64,000 nt of DNA from Cucumibacter marinus DSM 18995 (GTDB lineage Bacteria; Pseudomonadota; Alphaproteobacteria; Rhizobiales; Devosiaceae). A program made the position numbers and the translations under genes. Below, one piece after another: positions 29,122-38,027 of the stretch (positions within the stretch are counted from its first letter, which is position 1; every line of letters starts with the position of its first letter). The notes below the pieces were generated by a model. It saw nothing but the letters and a program-made list of their open reading frames with translations, had not been told where the DNA came from and did no database searches. The stretch is taken from the NCBI RefSeq assembly GCF_000429865.1, contig NZ_KE386979.1:335832-399831 (forward strand). The letters are read 5' to 3'.

Positions 29122-29316
29122 ATGCCCCAGACTCCATCCCTGATCACCCAGGCCGAAGTCCGCCGCATTCTCGCCGGTGCCAAACAGGTGGGCGTGTCCA
29201 TGTCGATCGTTATCCGGGACCGGGTGGTCTATTTCGTGCCGACCGAGGATCTGGATATTCCGCTCAATGACGGGCGAGACAAGCTCGAGCCCTTCAAAGA
29301 GGTGGAAAGGCTATAG
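29122..29316 (+). CDS. Small hypothetical protein
   Basis: 64 residues, eight bases after the regulator gene. Helical N-terminus (TQAEVRRILAGAKQVGV), then IVIRDRVVYFVPTEDLD. Such small proteins are frequent beside prophage integrases. Function unknown. Confidence 0.6.
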   Translation: MPQTPSLITQAEVRRILAGAKQVGVSMSIVIRDRVVYFVPTEDLDIPLNDGRDKLEPFKEVERL

Positions 29317-29391
29317 CATCGCCGATTGCGGTTTTCCGCAGCTTGCCTGTTGAGGCGGAGTGCGCTTTTCTGAACGGGAAGGGGAGGGGCG

Positions 29392-29664
29392 TTGACCTAT
29401 CTGTTTTATCTGCTCGGTTGGATTTGCGTGCTGGTCGGTGTCGCCTGGTCGGCCCTGATCTTCGGTCAGCCTTTGCGGCCGGACGCCACCGGCTACGCCA
29501 TTCTGGGCCGGCTTATCGCTGTCACGCCCGGTGCGAGCGTGATCTTTGGCGGCTTCCTTCTCCTGGCAATTGGCGGTGTGCTGCACCGCCTGGACAAGAT
29601 CGTCGATAACTCCGCTGAAACCTCGGACCTTCTTGAAAGGGTGGTCTCAGGTGCGAAGCGCTAG
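29392..29664 (+). CDS. Small membrane protein
   Basis: 90 residues with a TTG start and a strong AAGGGGAGGGG ribosome site. Two membrane spans (LFYLLGWICVLVGVAWSALIF and ASVIFGGFLLLAIGGVL) and a charged, helical C-terminus in the cytosol. A holin-like size, but it is outside the late operon and no endolysin is near. A superinfection-exclusion or regulatory membrane role is as likely. Its stop overlaps the integrase stop on the other strand. Confidence 0.62.
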   Translation: MTYLFYLLGWICVLVGVAWSALIFGQPLRPDATGYAILGRLIAVTPGASVIFGGFLLLAIGGVLHRLDKIVDNSAETSDLLERVVSGAKR

Positions 29665-30929
29665 GCCCGCGTCGGAAGCCTGACCACCTTGGCGGTCTCC
29701 GCGAACATCTGCCGATGGACCTCGCCCGCGATCTTGTTGGCCGCGGCGACCAGCACGCTATCGAGCCGGTGGGTATACCGGGACGTGATGCCGCTGCCGG
29801 CGTGACCCAGGCAGGCGCCGATGGTGGAATCCGTAAAACCCAGATCGGCCCCCACGCTGGCGAACGAATGGCGCAGCACGTGGGGAGTCACACCCTCAAG
29901 GCCCGCCCCTTGAAAAAATCCGCGATAGAAACGCTTCATACCCGCGTAGGGCAGGCGCTCCAAACGTGAGGCCGGGAAAACGAAGGGATTTTCTTCATGG
30001 CGGGGCAGGGTGTTCAAAAGGTCGATTGCCGTTTGCCCGAGCGGGCGGACCGATCGACCGGTCTTGCTGTCATCAAGCTTGAGAACCTGAGCATCAAGGT
30101 CGACCTCATCCCAGCGCAGATTTTGAACCTCACCCAGGCGGCAACCGGACAGGGCGGCGAAGTGCAGGATGGCGAGGCCCTGCCATGGTTTGCCGGCAGG
30201 GTTGGCGAATGCCTTGCCCAGGGCGCGGTATTCATCCGGCGACAAGCGTCGGTCACGCTTTTTGCCTGCGGGCTTTTTGACCCCGAACGAAGGGTTGAAT
30301 TCGATCACGCCTTCGGACACGGCAAAGCTCAGGATGCCGCCAAGGGTGCCGGCGGTCCGGGCCGCGGTACCGGGTCCACCCCTGACATTGACCCGCCCCC
30401 GGAGCTTTCCGGACTTGCCGGTGACCCGGGTCTTGCCCGCCTGCACGTCGCGGATGAATGTCACAACGTCAGCGCGCTTGATATCGATCACCAGCCGGTT
30501 GCCCAGAAGCGGCTTGATGTGCTTGTCGATCCGGCCCCGATCGGTGGCAAGCGTCGATGCCTTTTTGGGGCGTCCGCCCTTGCCCAGGATCAGCCCCTTG
30601 TCAGCGGCTTCCATGTACCGGTCGCACAGATCGGCGACGGTGAGGGACTGGCGCCGGGTCCGCCGTTCCTGCAATGGATCGTCACCCGTTATCGCGGTGG
30701 TGAGTTGCTTGCCGGCCTCGGCTCGAGCCTGTTGCACGGTCAGGGTGCCCAGGGGGCCGATTTTCATGCGGCGGCGGATGCCGTCCGCGTTGCGATAGTC
30801 GGCATAGAACACCTTCGACCCGGACGGATAGACGCGCATCCCGAAGCCCTTCAGGTCAGAGCACCAGATGAAATAGGGCTTGGATTTGGGCGCGGCCGCG
30901 TCGGCAACGGTCTTTGTCAGCTTGGGCAT
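29661..30929 (-). CDS. int: Tyrosine-type site-specific integrase
   Basis: 422 residues from MPKLTKTVAD. N-terminal arm-binding domain of the DUF4102 type (GFGMRVYPSGSKVFYADYRN), core-binding domain at about residues 95-205, catalytic domain with Arg264 (SGCRLGE), His350 and Arg353 (HVLRHSFA), His376 (GHAG) and Tyr385 (SRYTH). The upstream ATG at 30959 is rejected as an N-terminal extension. Lies 170 bases from attR, with arm-like repeats in its own upstream region, which suggests self-control. Confidence 0.96.
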   Translation of the reverse strand: MPKLTKTVADAAAPKSKPYFIWCSDLKGFGMRVYPSGSKVFYADYRNADGIRRRMKIGPLGTLTVQQARAEAGKQLTTAITGDDPLQERRTRRQSLTVADLCDRYMEAADKGLILGKGGRPKKASTLATDRGRIDKHIKPLLGNRLVIDIKRADVVTFIRDVQAGKTRVTGKSGKLRGRVNVRGGPGTAARTAGTLGGILSFAVSEGVIEFNPSFGVKKPAGKKRDRRLSPDEYRALGKAFANPAGKPWQGLAILHFAALSGCRLGEVQNLRWDEVDLDAQVLKLDDSKTGRSVRPLGQTAIDLLNTLPRHEENPFVFPASRLERLPYAGMKRFYRGFFQGAGLEGVTPHVLRHSFASVGADLGFTDSTIGACLGHAGSGITSRYTHRLDSVLVAAANKIAGEVHRQMFAETAKVVRLPTRA

Positions 30930-30949
30930 GCCCCTGCCTTCCCGGTTCG

Positions 30950-30978
30950 GAGTCACCAAATAGTCACCAGAAAATCGG
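30950..30978. promoter_or_regulatory. Probable integrase arm-type sites, right
   Basis: GGAGTCACCA then AGTCACCAGAAAATCGG. Same paired GTCACCA layout as 13992-14020, here between the integrase start and attR. Confidence 0.5.
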
Positions 30979-31099
30979 AAACTGGCGCCATCTTAGGAAA
31001 CCCTCGGAAAAGGGAATGTCAAGCGAAACGCCCTATGGCCGGGGCTTTCGGAATGCCGGGACAAGATTGGCAAACGTGCGAAAACCTTGCCGGCACACT

Positions 31100-31146
31100 T
31101 TCACACGGCAGGGGTCACAGGTTCAATCCCTGTCACACCCACCATT
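31100..31146 (+). repeat. attR core: partial tRNA-Val(CAC) copy
   Basis: Exact 47-bp copy of 13901-13947. It carries only the 3' half of the tRNA, so it is not a functional tRNA gene. It marks the right end of the element. Confidence 0.95.
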
Positions 31147-31201
31147 TTCTTCAACGATCAAAGTGTGTTGGCTGCGAATCGCCAGTTTTCGCCCCAGCGA
31201 T

Positions 31202-32836
31202 TCAGTGCAGGGTGACGAGGGCTTCGGCGGTCTGCGTGCCCTGGGATTCGATGCGATCGCGGCCGCCGGCCTTGGCGGCATAGAGGCGGGAGTCGGCCAC
31301 CGAAAACACATCGAGCGGCGTGTTACCCTCGGAGCTGTCGGCCAGGCCTATACTGGCGGTGACCTTGAGGCCGGGAGCCAGTTCTTCCCAATTGGCGTCG
31401 ACTATGGATTTGCGCATGCGTTCGCACACCTTGAGGGCGGCGGCGCGTGTGGTCTCGGGCAGCAGTACCGCGAATTCCTCGCCGCCCATGCGGGCAACGA
31501 GATCAACCGTGCGGCAGCTCGAGTGGAGTGCTTCGGCGATCTTTTTGAGAACGTCGTCGCCAACCATGTGGGAATGGCGGTCGTTGATCGCCTTGAAATG
31601 ATCGAGGTCGATGATGGCGATGGCGTATTCCCGATCGACGCGCGCGGCGAGCTTGAGCAGTTCGCGGTCGAGGGCGCGGCGGTTGGCGATGCCGGTCAGA
31701 GGGTCGCGCAAGGCTTCCTGGGCGAGTTGGTCGGCCCGGCGGGTGGCCTGGTCGAGCAGCGCCTTGACCTTGTCGGTTTCGAACCGGATCTCGGCCACGC
31801 GGGCGCGGCGGCGCGCCTGCTCGCCGATCAGCTTTTTGTCGAGCGTATGGAAGCGCTTGTAGTGCAAAAGCGCCGAATCGAAGTCGCCCATCGCTTCGTG
31901 AACTTCGGAAAGGCGACGGTGGGCATTGGCGATGTGATCGGTAATGCCGGTGCGCTCGGCCAGCAAAAGGGCCTGCTCGCCGATCTCGAGTGCCTCGGCC
32001 GTGCGTCCGGCATGGGTCAGGATCTCGGTCTTCGAGTAAAGGAAATGCACCATGCGGCTGTCGCCGGCGGCGCCGGGCACTTCAAGCCAGCGCTCGATGA
32101 AATCATGGGCCTTTTCGATGTCACCGGACACGCAATGGGCTTCGGCGCCATTGCACAGGGCAAGGCGCAGGCGATAGCCGTCATTGGTCGCTTCGGCCAT
32201 GGCGACGGCACGTTCATTAAGAGCGACCGCCTGGCGGTAGTGTTCCTTGAACGCCGCGATATCGCCGGTGTCGCGGGCCTGGTCGCCGGCCTTGGCGTTC
32301 ATCAGCGCATCGTGAATGATCAGCAGGATGTGCATGGAGGGGTCGTCATACTGTTCCTGAAGCGCATAGGCTTCATCGATCAGCTTGCGCCCCGAATCCA
32401 TCTCGCCGCTGTAGATCATGGTGATGGCCTGCACATCGAGGGCGAAAGACTGCAGCGAGGGATCGTCCATTTCGCGCCCCACGCGCAGTGCCTCGGCGGC
32501 CTCATGATAGGCCTCGTCGATCATGCCCAGTTCGAACAGCAGACGCGAATAGATTGCGGTCGCGCTGGCGGCCTCGCGCAGGCTGCACTGCTCGGTCCAG
32601 ATCTGCTGAGCTTCGTGAATTGGTTCGACGCCGTCTTCGGCACGCCCGAGCTGGATGCAGTACCAGGCGATCTGCTGCGCGGCCAACGCGATGACCGGCT
32701 TGATCATCGCGGTTTTGGCCCGCTCGTAAATTTCCCGGCCGCGGGTGAGTGCTTCGTCGGGGCTGCCAGTGCAACTCAGTTGCCAGCAGGCCTCCAGTTC
32801 CTCCCCCAGCGCCTCCTGCAAGGATCGTTCGCGCAT
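31202..32836 (-). CDS. TPR-domain diguanylate cyclase
   Basis: 544 residues. The N-terminal 350 residues are tetratricopeptide-like helical repeats with no membrane span or signal peptide, so this is a soluble enzyme sensing through protein contacts. A coiled linker leads to a GGDEF domain: RDPLTGIANRRAL, active motif GGEEF, and the inhibitory I-site RTVD five residues before it. Likely makes cyclic di-GMP with product inhibition. First bacterial gene after attR. Confidence 0.92.
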   Translation of the reverse strand: MRERSLQEALGEELEACWQLSCTGSPDEALTRGREIYERAKTAMIKPVIALAAQQIAWYCIQLGRAEDGVEPIHEAQQIWTEQCSLREAASATAIYSRLLFELGMIDEAYHEAAEALRVGREMDDPSLQSFALDVQAITMIYSGEMDSGRKLIDEAYALQEQYDDPSMHILLIIHDALMNAKAGDQARDTGDIAAFKEHYRQAVALNERAVAMAEATNDGYRLRLALCNGAEAHCVSGDIEKAHDFIERWLEVPGAAGDSRMVHFLYSKTEILTHAGRTAEALEIGEQALLLAERTGITDHIANAHRRLSEVHEAMGDFDSALLHYKRFHTLDKKLIGEQARRRARVAEIRFETDKVKALLDQATRRADQLAQEALRDPLTGIANRRALDRELLKLAARVDREYAIAIIDLDHFKAINDRHSHMVGDDVLKKIAEALHSSCRTVDLVARMGGEEFAVLLPETTRAAALKVCERMRKSIVDANWEELAPGLKVTASIGLADSSEGNTPLDVFSVADSRLYAAKAGGRDRIESQGTQTAEALVTLH

Positions 32837-32953
32837 GGTGTCGCTGTCTCCAGACTTCGAGACAGAGTAGCCGTGCCCGCTTAATGAAGCGTCTACGGAA
32901 ATAGGTCGGATTTTAATGGTCGGGTTAAATAGAAGTGCGGTTAATTCAGCCCG

Positions 32954-33370
32954 TTATGCCTTAACCGGCTCGCTGGTTCGGGCCTCGAGCCGGGAAGCGG
33001 CGAGATCCTTGATTTCGCGCAGTTCGCCAATGGTCTTGTCGAGATCGGCGCGCTGGGCCTCGAGCTGGGCCAGGCGGTCGTCGACCTTCTTGAGCAGCAG
33101 GGAGTCCTGCGCCTTGAGCCCGTCCGCCGGATCGTACAGGCTGAGATATTCGCCGATGTCATTGAGCGTAAAGCCGAGGCGCTTACCCCGCAGGATCAGC
33201 ACAAGCCTGGCGCGGTCGCGGCGGCGGAACACCCGGGTCTTGCCGACCCGGTCGGGATTGAGAAGCCCCTTTGCCTCATAGAAACGGATAGCTCTGGTCG
33301 AAATGCCGAACTCCTCGGCGAGTTCGGCAATGGCATAAAGGGTAGTGGGATCTTCGGCAGTATCATGCAT
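32954..33370 (-). CDS. MerR-family regulator, probably of fatty-acid or branched-chain acyl degradation
   Basis: 138 residues from MHDTAEDPTTLYAI. MerR HTH (LYAIAELAEEFGISTRAIRFYEAKGLL) and a coiled dimer helix at 85-125. No metal-binding Cys, so it belongs to the organic-signal branch (LiuR-like). It follows fadD by 26 bases, so it is probably co-transcribed and controls the fad genes. The target is inferred from context. Confidence 0.86.
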   Translation of the reverse strand: MHDTAEDPTTLYAIAELAEEFGISTRAIRFYEAKGLLNPDRVGKTRVFRRRDRARLVLILRGKRLGFTLNDIGEYLSLYDPADGLKAQDSLLLKKVDDRLAQLEAQRADLDKTIGELREIKDLAASRLEARTSEPVKA

Positions 33371-33396
33371 GGTGGCAATCAATCGCTTTCAAGCAA

Positions 33397-35157
33397 TCAG
33401 TCCTTTTCCAGTTCGGCTCGAAGCTCTTCGCGCAGTTCCTTTTTCGACAGCTTGCCGATCAAGGTCTTGGGCAGTTCATCGCGGAACAGGATCATCCGGG
33501 GCATCTCGACGCGGGAGATGTGTTCGGCGAGGAAGCTTTTCATGGCCTCCTCGGTCTGGCGCGCTCCATCGGCAAGCTTGACGAAGGCGACGGGTACTTC
33601 GCCCTTTTCCGGATCGCTCATGCCGACAACGTTGCATTCCTCGACATCGGGGTGGTGGTAAAGCGCGTCCTCGATGTTCTTGGGATAAACGTTGAACCCG
33701 TTGACGATGATCATGTCCTTGATGCGGTCGACCAGGAACAGGTGGCCGTCCTCATCGACATAGCCCACATCGCCGGTCCGGAACCATCCGTCGACAAAGG
33801 ACTCGGCGTTTGCCTTGTCGTTCTCATAGTAACCGAGCATGAGTTGAGGCCCCTTGACCAGCAGCTCGCCGCGCTCGCCGATCGACACCTGGCGGGTCGG
33901 GTCCTCAAGGTCGACGAACTTCACATCGGTTGCCGGGAAGGGCATGCCGATAGAGCCGGGTTTGAACTCTGTATGCACCGGTCCGCAGGTCACCACCGGG
34001 GAACACTCGGTCAGGCCGTAGCCCTCGACCACACGGCCGCTGCCGGTGCGTTTTTCAAAGGCCTCGCGGGTCTCCTTGGGCAGGGCGGCGCCGCCGGACA
34101 CACAGAAGGTGAGGCAAGAAAGATCCTCCTTCTTCGACATTGGGTCGGTCATCAGCCGGTGCGTAAGGCTCGGCACGGCGATCAGCATGTTGGGCTTCTT
34201 GCGCCGCAACAGGGCCAGGGTGTCCTTGAGGTCGAAACGCGGGAGCATGATCAGCTCCATACCGTTGACGAGACCGGCGTTGAGGATCGTGGTCATGGCA
34301 AAGATATGGAAGAATGGGATGATCGAGACGATCTTGGCCCTGGGGTTGTATTCGCCGACGCACCACATATCGATCTGGGACACATTGGCCGAAATATTGG
34401 CATGGCTCAGCATCGCGCCCTTCGGCAGGCCAGTGGTGCCGCCTGTGTATTGCTGGACCGCGACATCCTTATCGACGTCGAGTGCTGCGGGTTCGGCCTT
34501 ATGATTGGCGGCGATCAAATCATCGAAATGACGGACGCGGTCAGCGATTGGCGACTTTGCCGGATTGCTGACATCACCAGACTTGAACAGGCGGTAGAGG
34601 ATGGATTTCAGCGTCGGCAGGATGTTGGCGAAAGGGCAGACGACGACCGTTTCGATCGCACCTTCCTCGACCAGCGTTTCGGCTTTTTCAAACAGCATCT
34701 TGAGGTCGAGGGTCACGACGATGTCGGCCTTGGCATTGCCAACGATGTGGCTCAGCTCCTTGACGGTGTAAAGCGGGTTGCAGTTGACCACCGTGCCGCC
34801 GGCCAGCAGCACCGCATAATAGGCAAAGACGTAATAGGGTGTGTTGGGGAGCAGCAAGGCGACGCGGGAGCCCTTCTTGACGCCGAGTTCCTTTTGCAAT
34901 GCACCGCACAATTGTTCAGTGCGTTCCCAGATCGTTTTGAAGCTGGTTTCCGCGCCAAGGAAATCAAGCGCAGGCTTGTCACCATACTTCTGGCAGGCAT
35001 TCCTGACGCGTTCCGTGATGGGAGAAGTGTCAATCTGTGCGAAGAAATCCAGCTCAGGGGGATAGTTCTTCACCCACGGGCGGTGTGTGTCATCATCGGG
35101 GTCGGGGCGCTTGTTGTCGTGCCCGTCGCGGGCAGGCTGGCTTCGCTCGGTGGTCAT
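33397..35157 (-). CDS. fadD: Long-chain acyl-CoA synthetase
   Basis: 586 residues from MTTERSQPARDG, with AAGGAGCG upstream. Activates fatty acids to acyl-CoA using ATP. AMP-binding P-loop YTGGTTGLPKGAMLSH, the VEGYGLTECSP motif, the WFRTGDVGYVDEDGHLF hinge region, and a C-terminal lysine in LIGKLSKKEL. Divergent from fadE; first step of the pathway encoded on both sides. Confidence 0.94.
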   Translation of the reverse strand: MTTERSQPARDGHDNKRPDPDDDTHRPWVKNYPPELDFFAQIDTSPITERVRNACQKYGDKPALDFLGAETSFKTIWERTEQLCGALQKELGVKKGSRVALLLPNTPYYVFAYYAVLLAGGTVVNCNPLYTVKELSHIVGNAKADIVVTLDLKMLFEKAETLVEEGAIETVVVCPFANILPTLKSILYRLFKSGDVSNPAKSPIADRVRHFDDLIAANHKAEPAALDVDKDVAVQQYTGGTTGLPKGAMLSHANISANVSQIDMWCVGEYNPRAKIVSIIPFFHIFAMTTILNAGLVNGMELIMLPRFDLKDTLALLRRKKPNMLIAVPSLTHRLMTDPMSKKEDLSCLTFCVSGGAALPKETREAFEKRTGSGRVVEGYGLTECSPVVTCGPVHTEFKPGSIGMPFPATDVKFVDLEDPTRQVSIGERGELLVKGPQLMLGYYENDKANAESFVDGWFRTGDVGYVDEDGHLFLVDRIKDMIIVNGFNVYPKNIEDALYHHPDVEECNVVGMSDPEKGEVPVAFVKLADGARQTEEAMKSFLAEHISRVEMPRMILFRDELPKTLIGKLSKKELREELRAELEKD

Positions 35158-35512
35158 TGACGCTCCTTTCGAAACGCGCAGAGAGAGGATAATTGTGCCA
35201 TTGATTGACGTTAACGTCAATTGAACGACTTATCCAAGAGAGCTCCCCGAAATGTGATCCACAATATGCAAGGGTTTTCGTAGGAAATGGAGGCGATTTT
35301 TCCCAGAAAACCAGCATTTGTGAAACTATGGCAGTGTGGTTGACATATAAGGCAATGGATTGACCCACAGATTTCGCTGTGGCATGACAAGCCTGCCTGC
35401 TGCCGTGGTCGCAGGCCGTGACCTGTGTGCCGGAGCTATCTGTTCTGCACCGTGCGCGGTGAAGCCAGGAACCGACACCGGTTCCCTATTACCGGGTTTT
35501 CCGGAGGCCCTT
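35158..35512. promoter_or_regulatory. Divergent fadD/fadE control region
   Basis: About 355 bases holding the start signals of both fad operons. The clearest element is the 18-bp palindrome at 35204-35221 (separate entry). No other gene seen; a short open frame reading into fadE has no good start. Confidence 0.6.
35204..35221. promoter_or_regulatory. 18-bp palindrome ATTGACGTTAACGTCAAT, probable MerR operator
   Basis: Perfect palindrome 47 bases before the fadD start. ACGT-x-ACGT symmetry of this kind fits the sites I recall for LiuR-type MerR regulators, and a LiuR-like gene lies downstream of fadD. Inferred. Confidence 0.55.
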
Positions 35513-37996
35513 ATGATCCTCTTTCTCACCCTTCTCACCATTGCCGTTCTTGTTGCTCTCGCCATGCTTGAGGTGCCTCTTCTCGTCTGGGGTGCGGTCA
35601 TCCTGGCGCTCGGCGCAGTCACGCAATTGCTGACCGGTGGCGGTACCGTCGGATGGGTGCTGGCCCTTATCCCGGGCGCTGTGCTGCTTCTGGCCGGCGT
35701 GCCGTTCATTCGCCGTCAGGTTGTCAGCGCGCCGGTCTATCGCGCGGTCAAGAAGATCCTGCCCCGGGTTTCGCGCACAGAGCAGGAGGCTCTTGATGCC
35801 GGCACTGTCGGCTGGGATGCAGAGCTGTTCTCAGGCCGCCCGGACTTCACCAAGCTCAGAGCTGTGCGCAAACTCGATTTGACCGAAGAAGAGCGCGCTT
35901 TCCTCGAAGGGCCGACTGAAGAACTCTGCCGGATGATCGACGATTGGGATGTCCGGCATAATCGCGCCGACCTGCCGCCCGAGGTCTGGTCATACATGCG
36001 CAAGAACAAGTTTTTCGGCATGTTGATCGGCAAGGAGTGGGGCGGGCTCGGGTTTTCGGCGCAGGCCCAGTCGATGGTGGTTTCCAAGATCACCTCGCGC
36101 TCGGCCTCGGCCGGTATCACGGTCATGGTGCCCAACTCACTGGGCCCGGGCGAATTGCTCGAGAAATACGGCACGGACGGACAGAAAGAGAAATACCTGC
36201 GCCGCCTTGCGGAAGGCGATGAAATCCCGTGCTTCGCACTCACCGGCCCGCATGCCGGTTCGGACGCAGCGGGCATGCGCGATGTCGGCGTCGTCTGCGA
36301 AGGCGAATTCGAGGGCGAAAAAGTTCTCGGGGTCAGGCTCAACTGGCAGAAGCGCTACATCACGCTGGGGCCGGTGGCGACGTTGCTCGGCCTCGCGTTC
36401 AACCTGCATGACCCGGACAATCACCTCGGCAAGGGCGAAAATGTCGGTATCACGCTGGCGCTCATCCCGACGGACCATCCGGGTGTCGAGATCGGGCGGC
36501 GGCATTTCCCGGCGCGGTCGGCGTTCCAGAACGGGCCCAATAGCGGCAAGGACGTCTTCATCCCGCTCGACTGGATAATCGGGGGAACCGACTATTGCGG
36601 CCAGGGCTGGCGCATGCTGATGGAGTGTCTGTCTACGGGCCGTGCCATTTCGTTGCCGGCAGTGGGCACGACTTCGGTCAAGGGCGCGCTGCGCACGACT
36701 TCGGCCTATGCGCGAATTCGGCGCCAGTTCAATATCCCAATCGGGATCATGGAAGGGGTGGCCGAGCCGCTCGGGCGACTGGTGAAGAATGCCTATCAGT
36801 TCGAAGCGGCGCGGGCGGTGACCGCCGGCATGGTTGACGATGGCCAGAAGCCGTCGGTGATTTCGGCGCTTCTCAAATACCGGGCGACCGATGCCATGCG
36901 GAACGGGCTCAATGATGCGCTCGATGTGCATGGTGGTCGCGGGGTGTGCGACGGGCCGTCGAATTATCTGTTTGCCGGATACCAGGCGACGCCGGTGGCG
37001 ATCACCGTCGAAGGCGCCAACATCCTCACTCGGACTCTCATTACCTTTGCGCAGGGCGCGCTGCGGGCGCATCCCTATCTCTATAAAGAGATCCAGGCTG
37101 CGCAGGAGGCCGATGAGGCCAAGGGCATCAAGGCGTTCGACAAGGCGTTTGCGGGTCACACAGGCTTCATGCTGCGCAATATCGTGACGAGCTTTGCGCA
37201 CAATTTGACGCTTGGGCGCTTTGCCCGCTCGGGGGGTGGCGAGAACCAGCACTGGTACCGCCAGCTTCACCGCTACAGCCAGTCCTTTGCGCTCGTCGCG
37301 GACTGGGTGGTTGTGGTGCTGGGTGGCGATCTCAAGCGCAAACAGCGGATTTCCGGGCGGATGGCCGATATCCTGTCCGACCTTTACCTGCTCTCGACCG
37401 CGCTCAAGCGGTTTGAGGACGACGGTGCCATCGCCGAGGATCAGCCGATTATCGATGCGATTGCGCGCGACCGGATTGCGGCGATCGAGAAGAGCTTCCA
37501 CGAAGTCTTTGTCAACTTCCCCAACCCCTGGCTGCGGGCCGCTATGCGGGTTCTGGTGTTCCCGCTTGGTCGTCGCGCCAAGGGCTCAAGCGACCGCGAA
37601 AACTACAGGCTGGCCCGCGCCATGCTGAAGCATTCGGCGCAGCGCGACAGGCTGACCCGCGACATCTTCATCTCCTACGATCCGGCCGACCCGACCGGGC
37701 TCCTGGAGGATACGCTCAAGAAGGTCGAGGCGGCGGAAGAAGCGGAGACCAAGCTGATCAAGGCGATCCGCAAGGATGTCGTGACCCGCCGTCTCGATCG
37801 CGACGTCATCGAGGACGCGGTCCAGGCCGGGGTGCTGACGCCGGAGGAGGCCAAGCTCGTGCGTGCCGCCGACGAGGCGACCGAAAAGGTGATCCAGGTC
37901 GACGATTTCGCGCCGGATGCCCTCAGGCGCGAGGTCGCCCGTGACGAGGCGAAGCCCAAACCGGCCAAGCGGCGCGCGGCGTCGGCTGCCGAATAA
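35513..37996 (+). CDS. fadE: Acyl-CoA dehydrogenase, FadE type
   Basis: 827 residues, close to the usual length of the large membrane-associated FadE. Starts MILFLTLLTIAVLV with two or three membrane segments in the first 70 residues. Then the FAD-dependent dehydrogenase core (MLIGKEWGGLGFSAQAQS, CFALTGPHAGSDAAGM, YLFAGYQATPVAITVEGANILTR) and a helical C-terminal domain. Makes the first double bond in acyl-CoA. GGAGG precedes the ATG. Lys/Glu-rich tail. Confidence 0.93.
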   Translation: MILFLTLLTIAVLVALAMLEVPLLVWGAVILALGAVTQLLTGGGTVGWVLALIPGAVLLLAGVPFIRRQVVSAPVYRAVKKILPRVSRTEQEALDAGTVGWDAELFSGRPDFTKLRAVRKLDLTEEERAFLEGPTEELCRMIDDWDVRHNRADLPPEVWSYMRKNKFFGMLIGKEWGGLGFSAQAQSMVVSKITSRSASAGITVMVPNSLGPGELLEKYGTDGQKEKYLRRLAEGDEIPCFALTGPHAGSDAAGMRDVGVVCEGEFEGEKVLGVRLNWQKRYITLGPVATLLGLAFNLHDPDNHLGKGENVGITLALIPTDHPGVEIGRRHFPARSAFQNGPNSGKDVFIPLDWIIGGTDYCGQGWRMLMECLSTGRAISLPAVGTTSVKGALRTTSAYARIRRQFNIPIGIMEGVAEPLGRLVKNAYQFEAARAVTAGMVDDGQKPSVISALLKYRATDAMRNGLNDALDVHGGRGVCDGPSNYLFAGYQATPVAITVEGANILTRTLITFAQGALRAHPYLYKEIQAAQEADEAKGIKAFDKAFAGHTGFMLRNIVTSFAHNLTLGRFARSGGGENQHWYRQLHRYSQSFALVADWVVVVLGGDLKRKQRISGRMADILSDLYLLSTALKRFEDDGAIAEDQPIIDAIARDRIAAIEKSFHEVFVNFPNPWLRAAMRVLVFPLGRRAKGSSDRENYRLARAMLKHSAQRDRLTRDIFISYDPADPTGLLEDTLKKVEAAEEAETKLIKAIRKDVVTRRLDRDVIEDAVQAGVLTPEEAKLVRAADEATEKVIQVDDFAPDALRREVARDEAKPKPAKRRAASAAE

Positions 37997-38027
37997 CCAC
38001 CCAACGATCTGTTCAAGGAGTGAAGGC

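Larger units (their letters stand above)
13901..31146. mobile_element. Integrated phage-like element in tRNA-Val(CAC), about 17.2 kb
   Basis: Bounded by the 47-bp attL/attR repeats, with a tyrosine integrase beside attR. It carries about 30 genes: integrase, three small rightward genes, and one long leftward operon of small regulators, head genes, terminases, tail tube and tape measure. I find no tail tip, fibre, lysis or polymerase gene. All frames are intact and tightly overlapped, which argues against a decayed remnant. It is either a very compact defective prophage or a phage satellite with its own capsid. Confidence 0.9.

Noticed and set aside
29392..29664. Holin of the element
   Set aside because: Right size and two spans, but it is outside the late operon, next to the integrase, with no endolysin nearby. 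Kept as a membrane protein of unknown role.
31100..31146. Second tRNA-Val(CAC)
   Set aside because: Only the 3' half is present, with no D-arm or 5' acceptor strand. It is the attR copy.
32895..32930. CtrA box TTAATGGTCGGGTTAA before the diguanylate cyclase
   Set aside because: The spacer is 8 bases, not 7.
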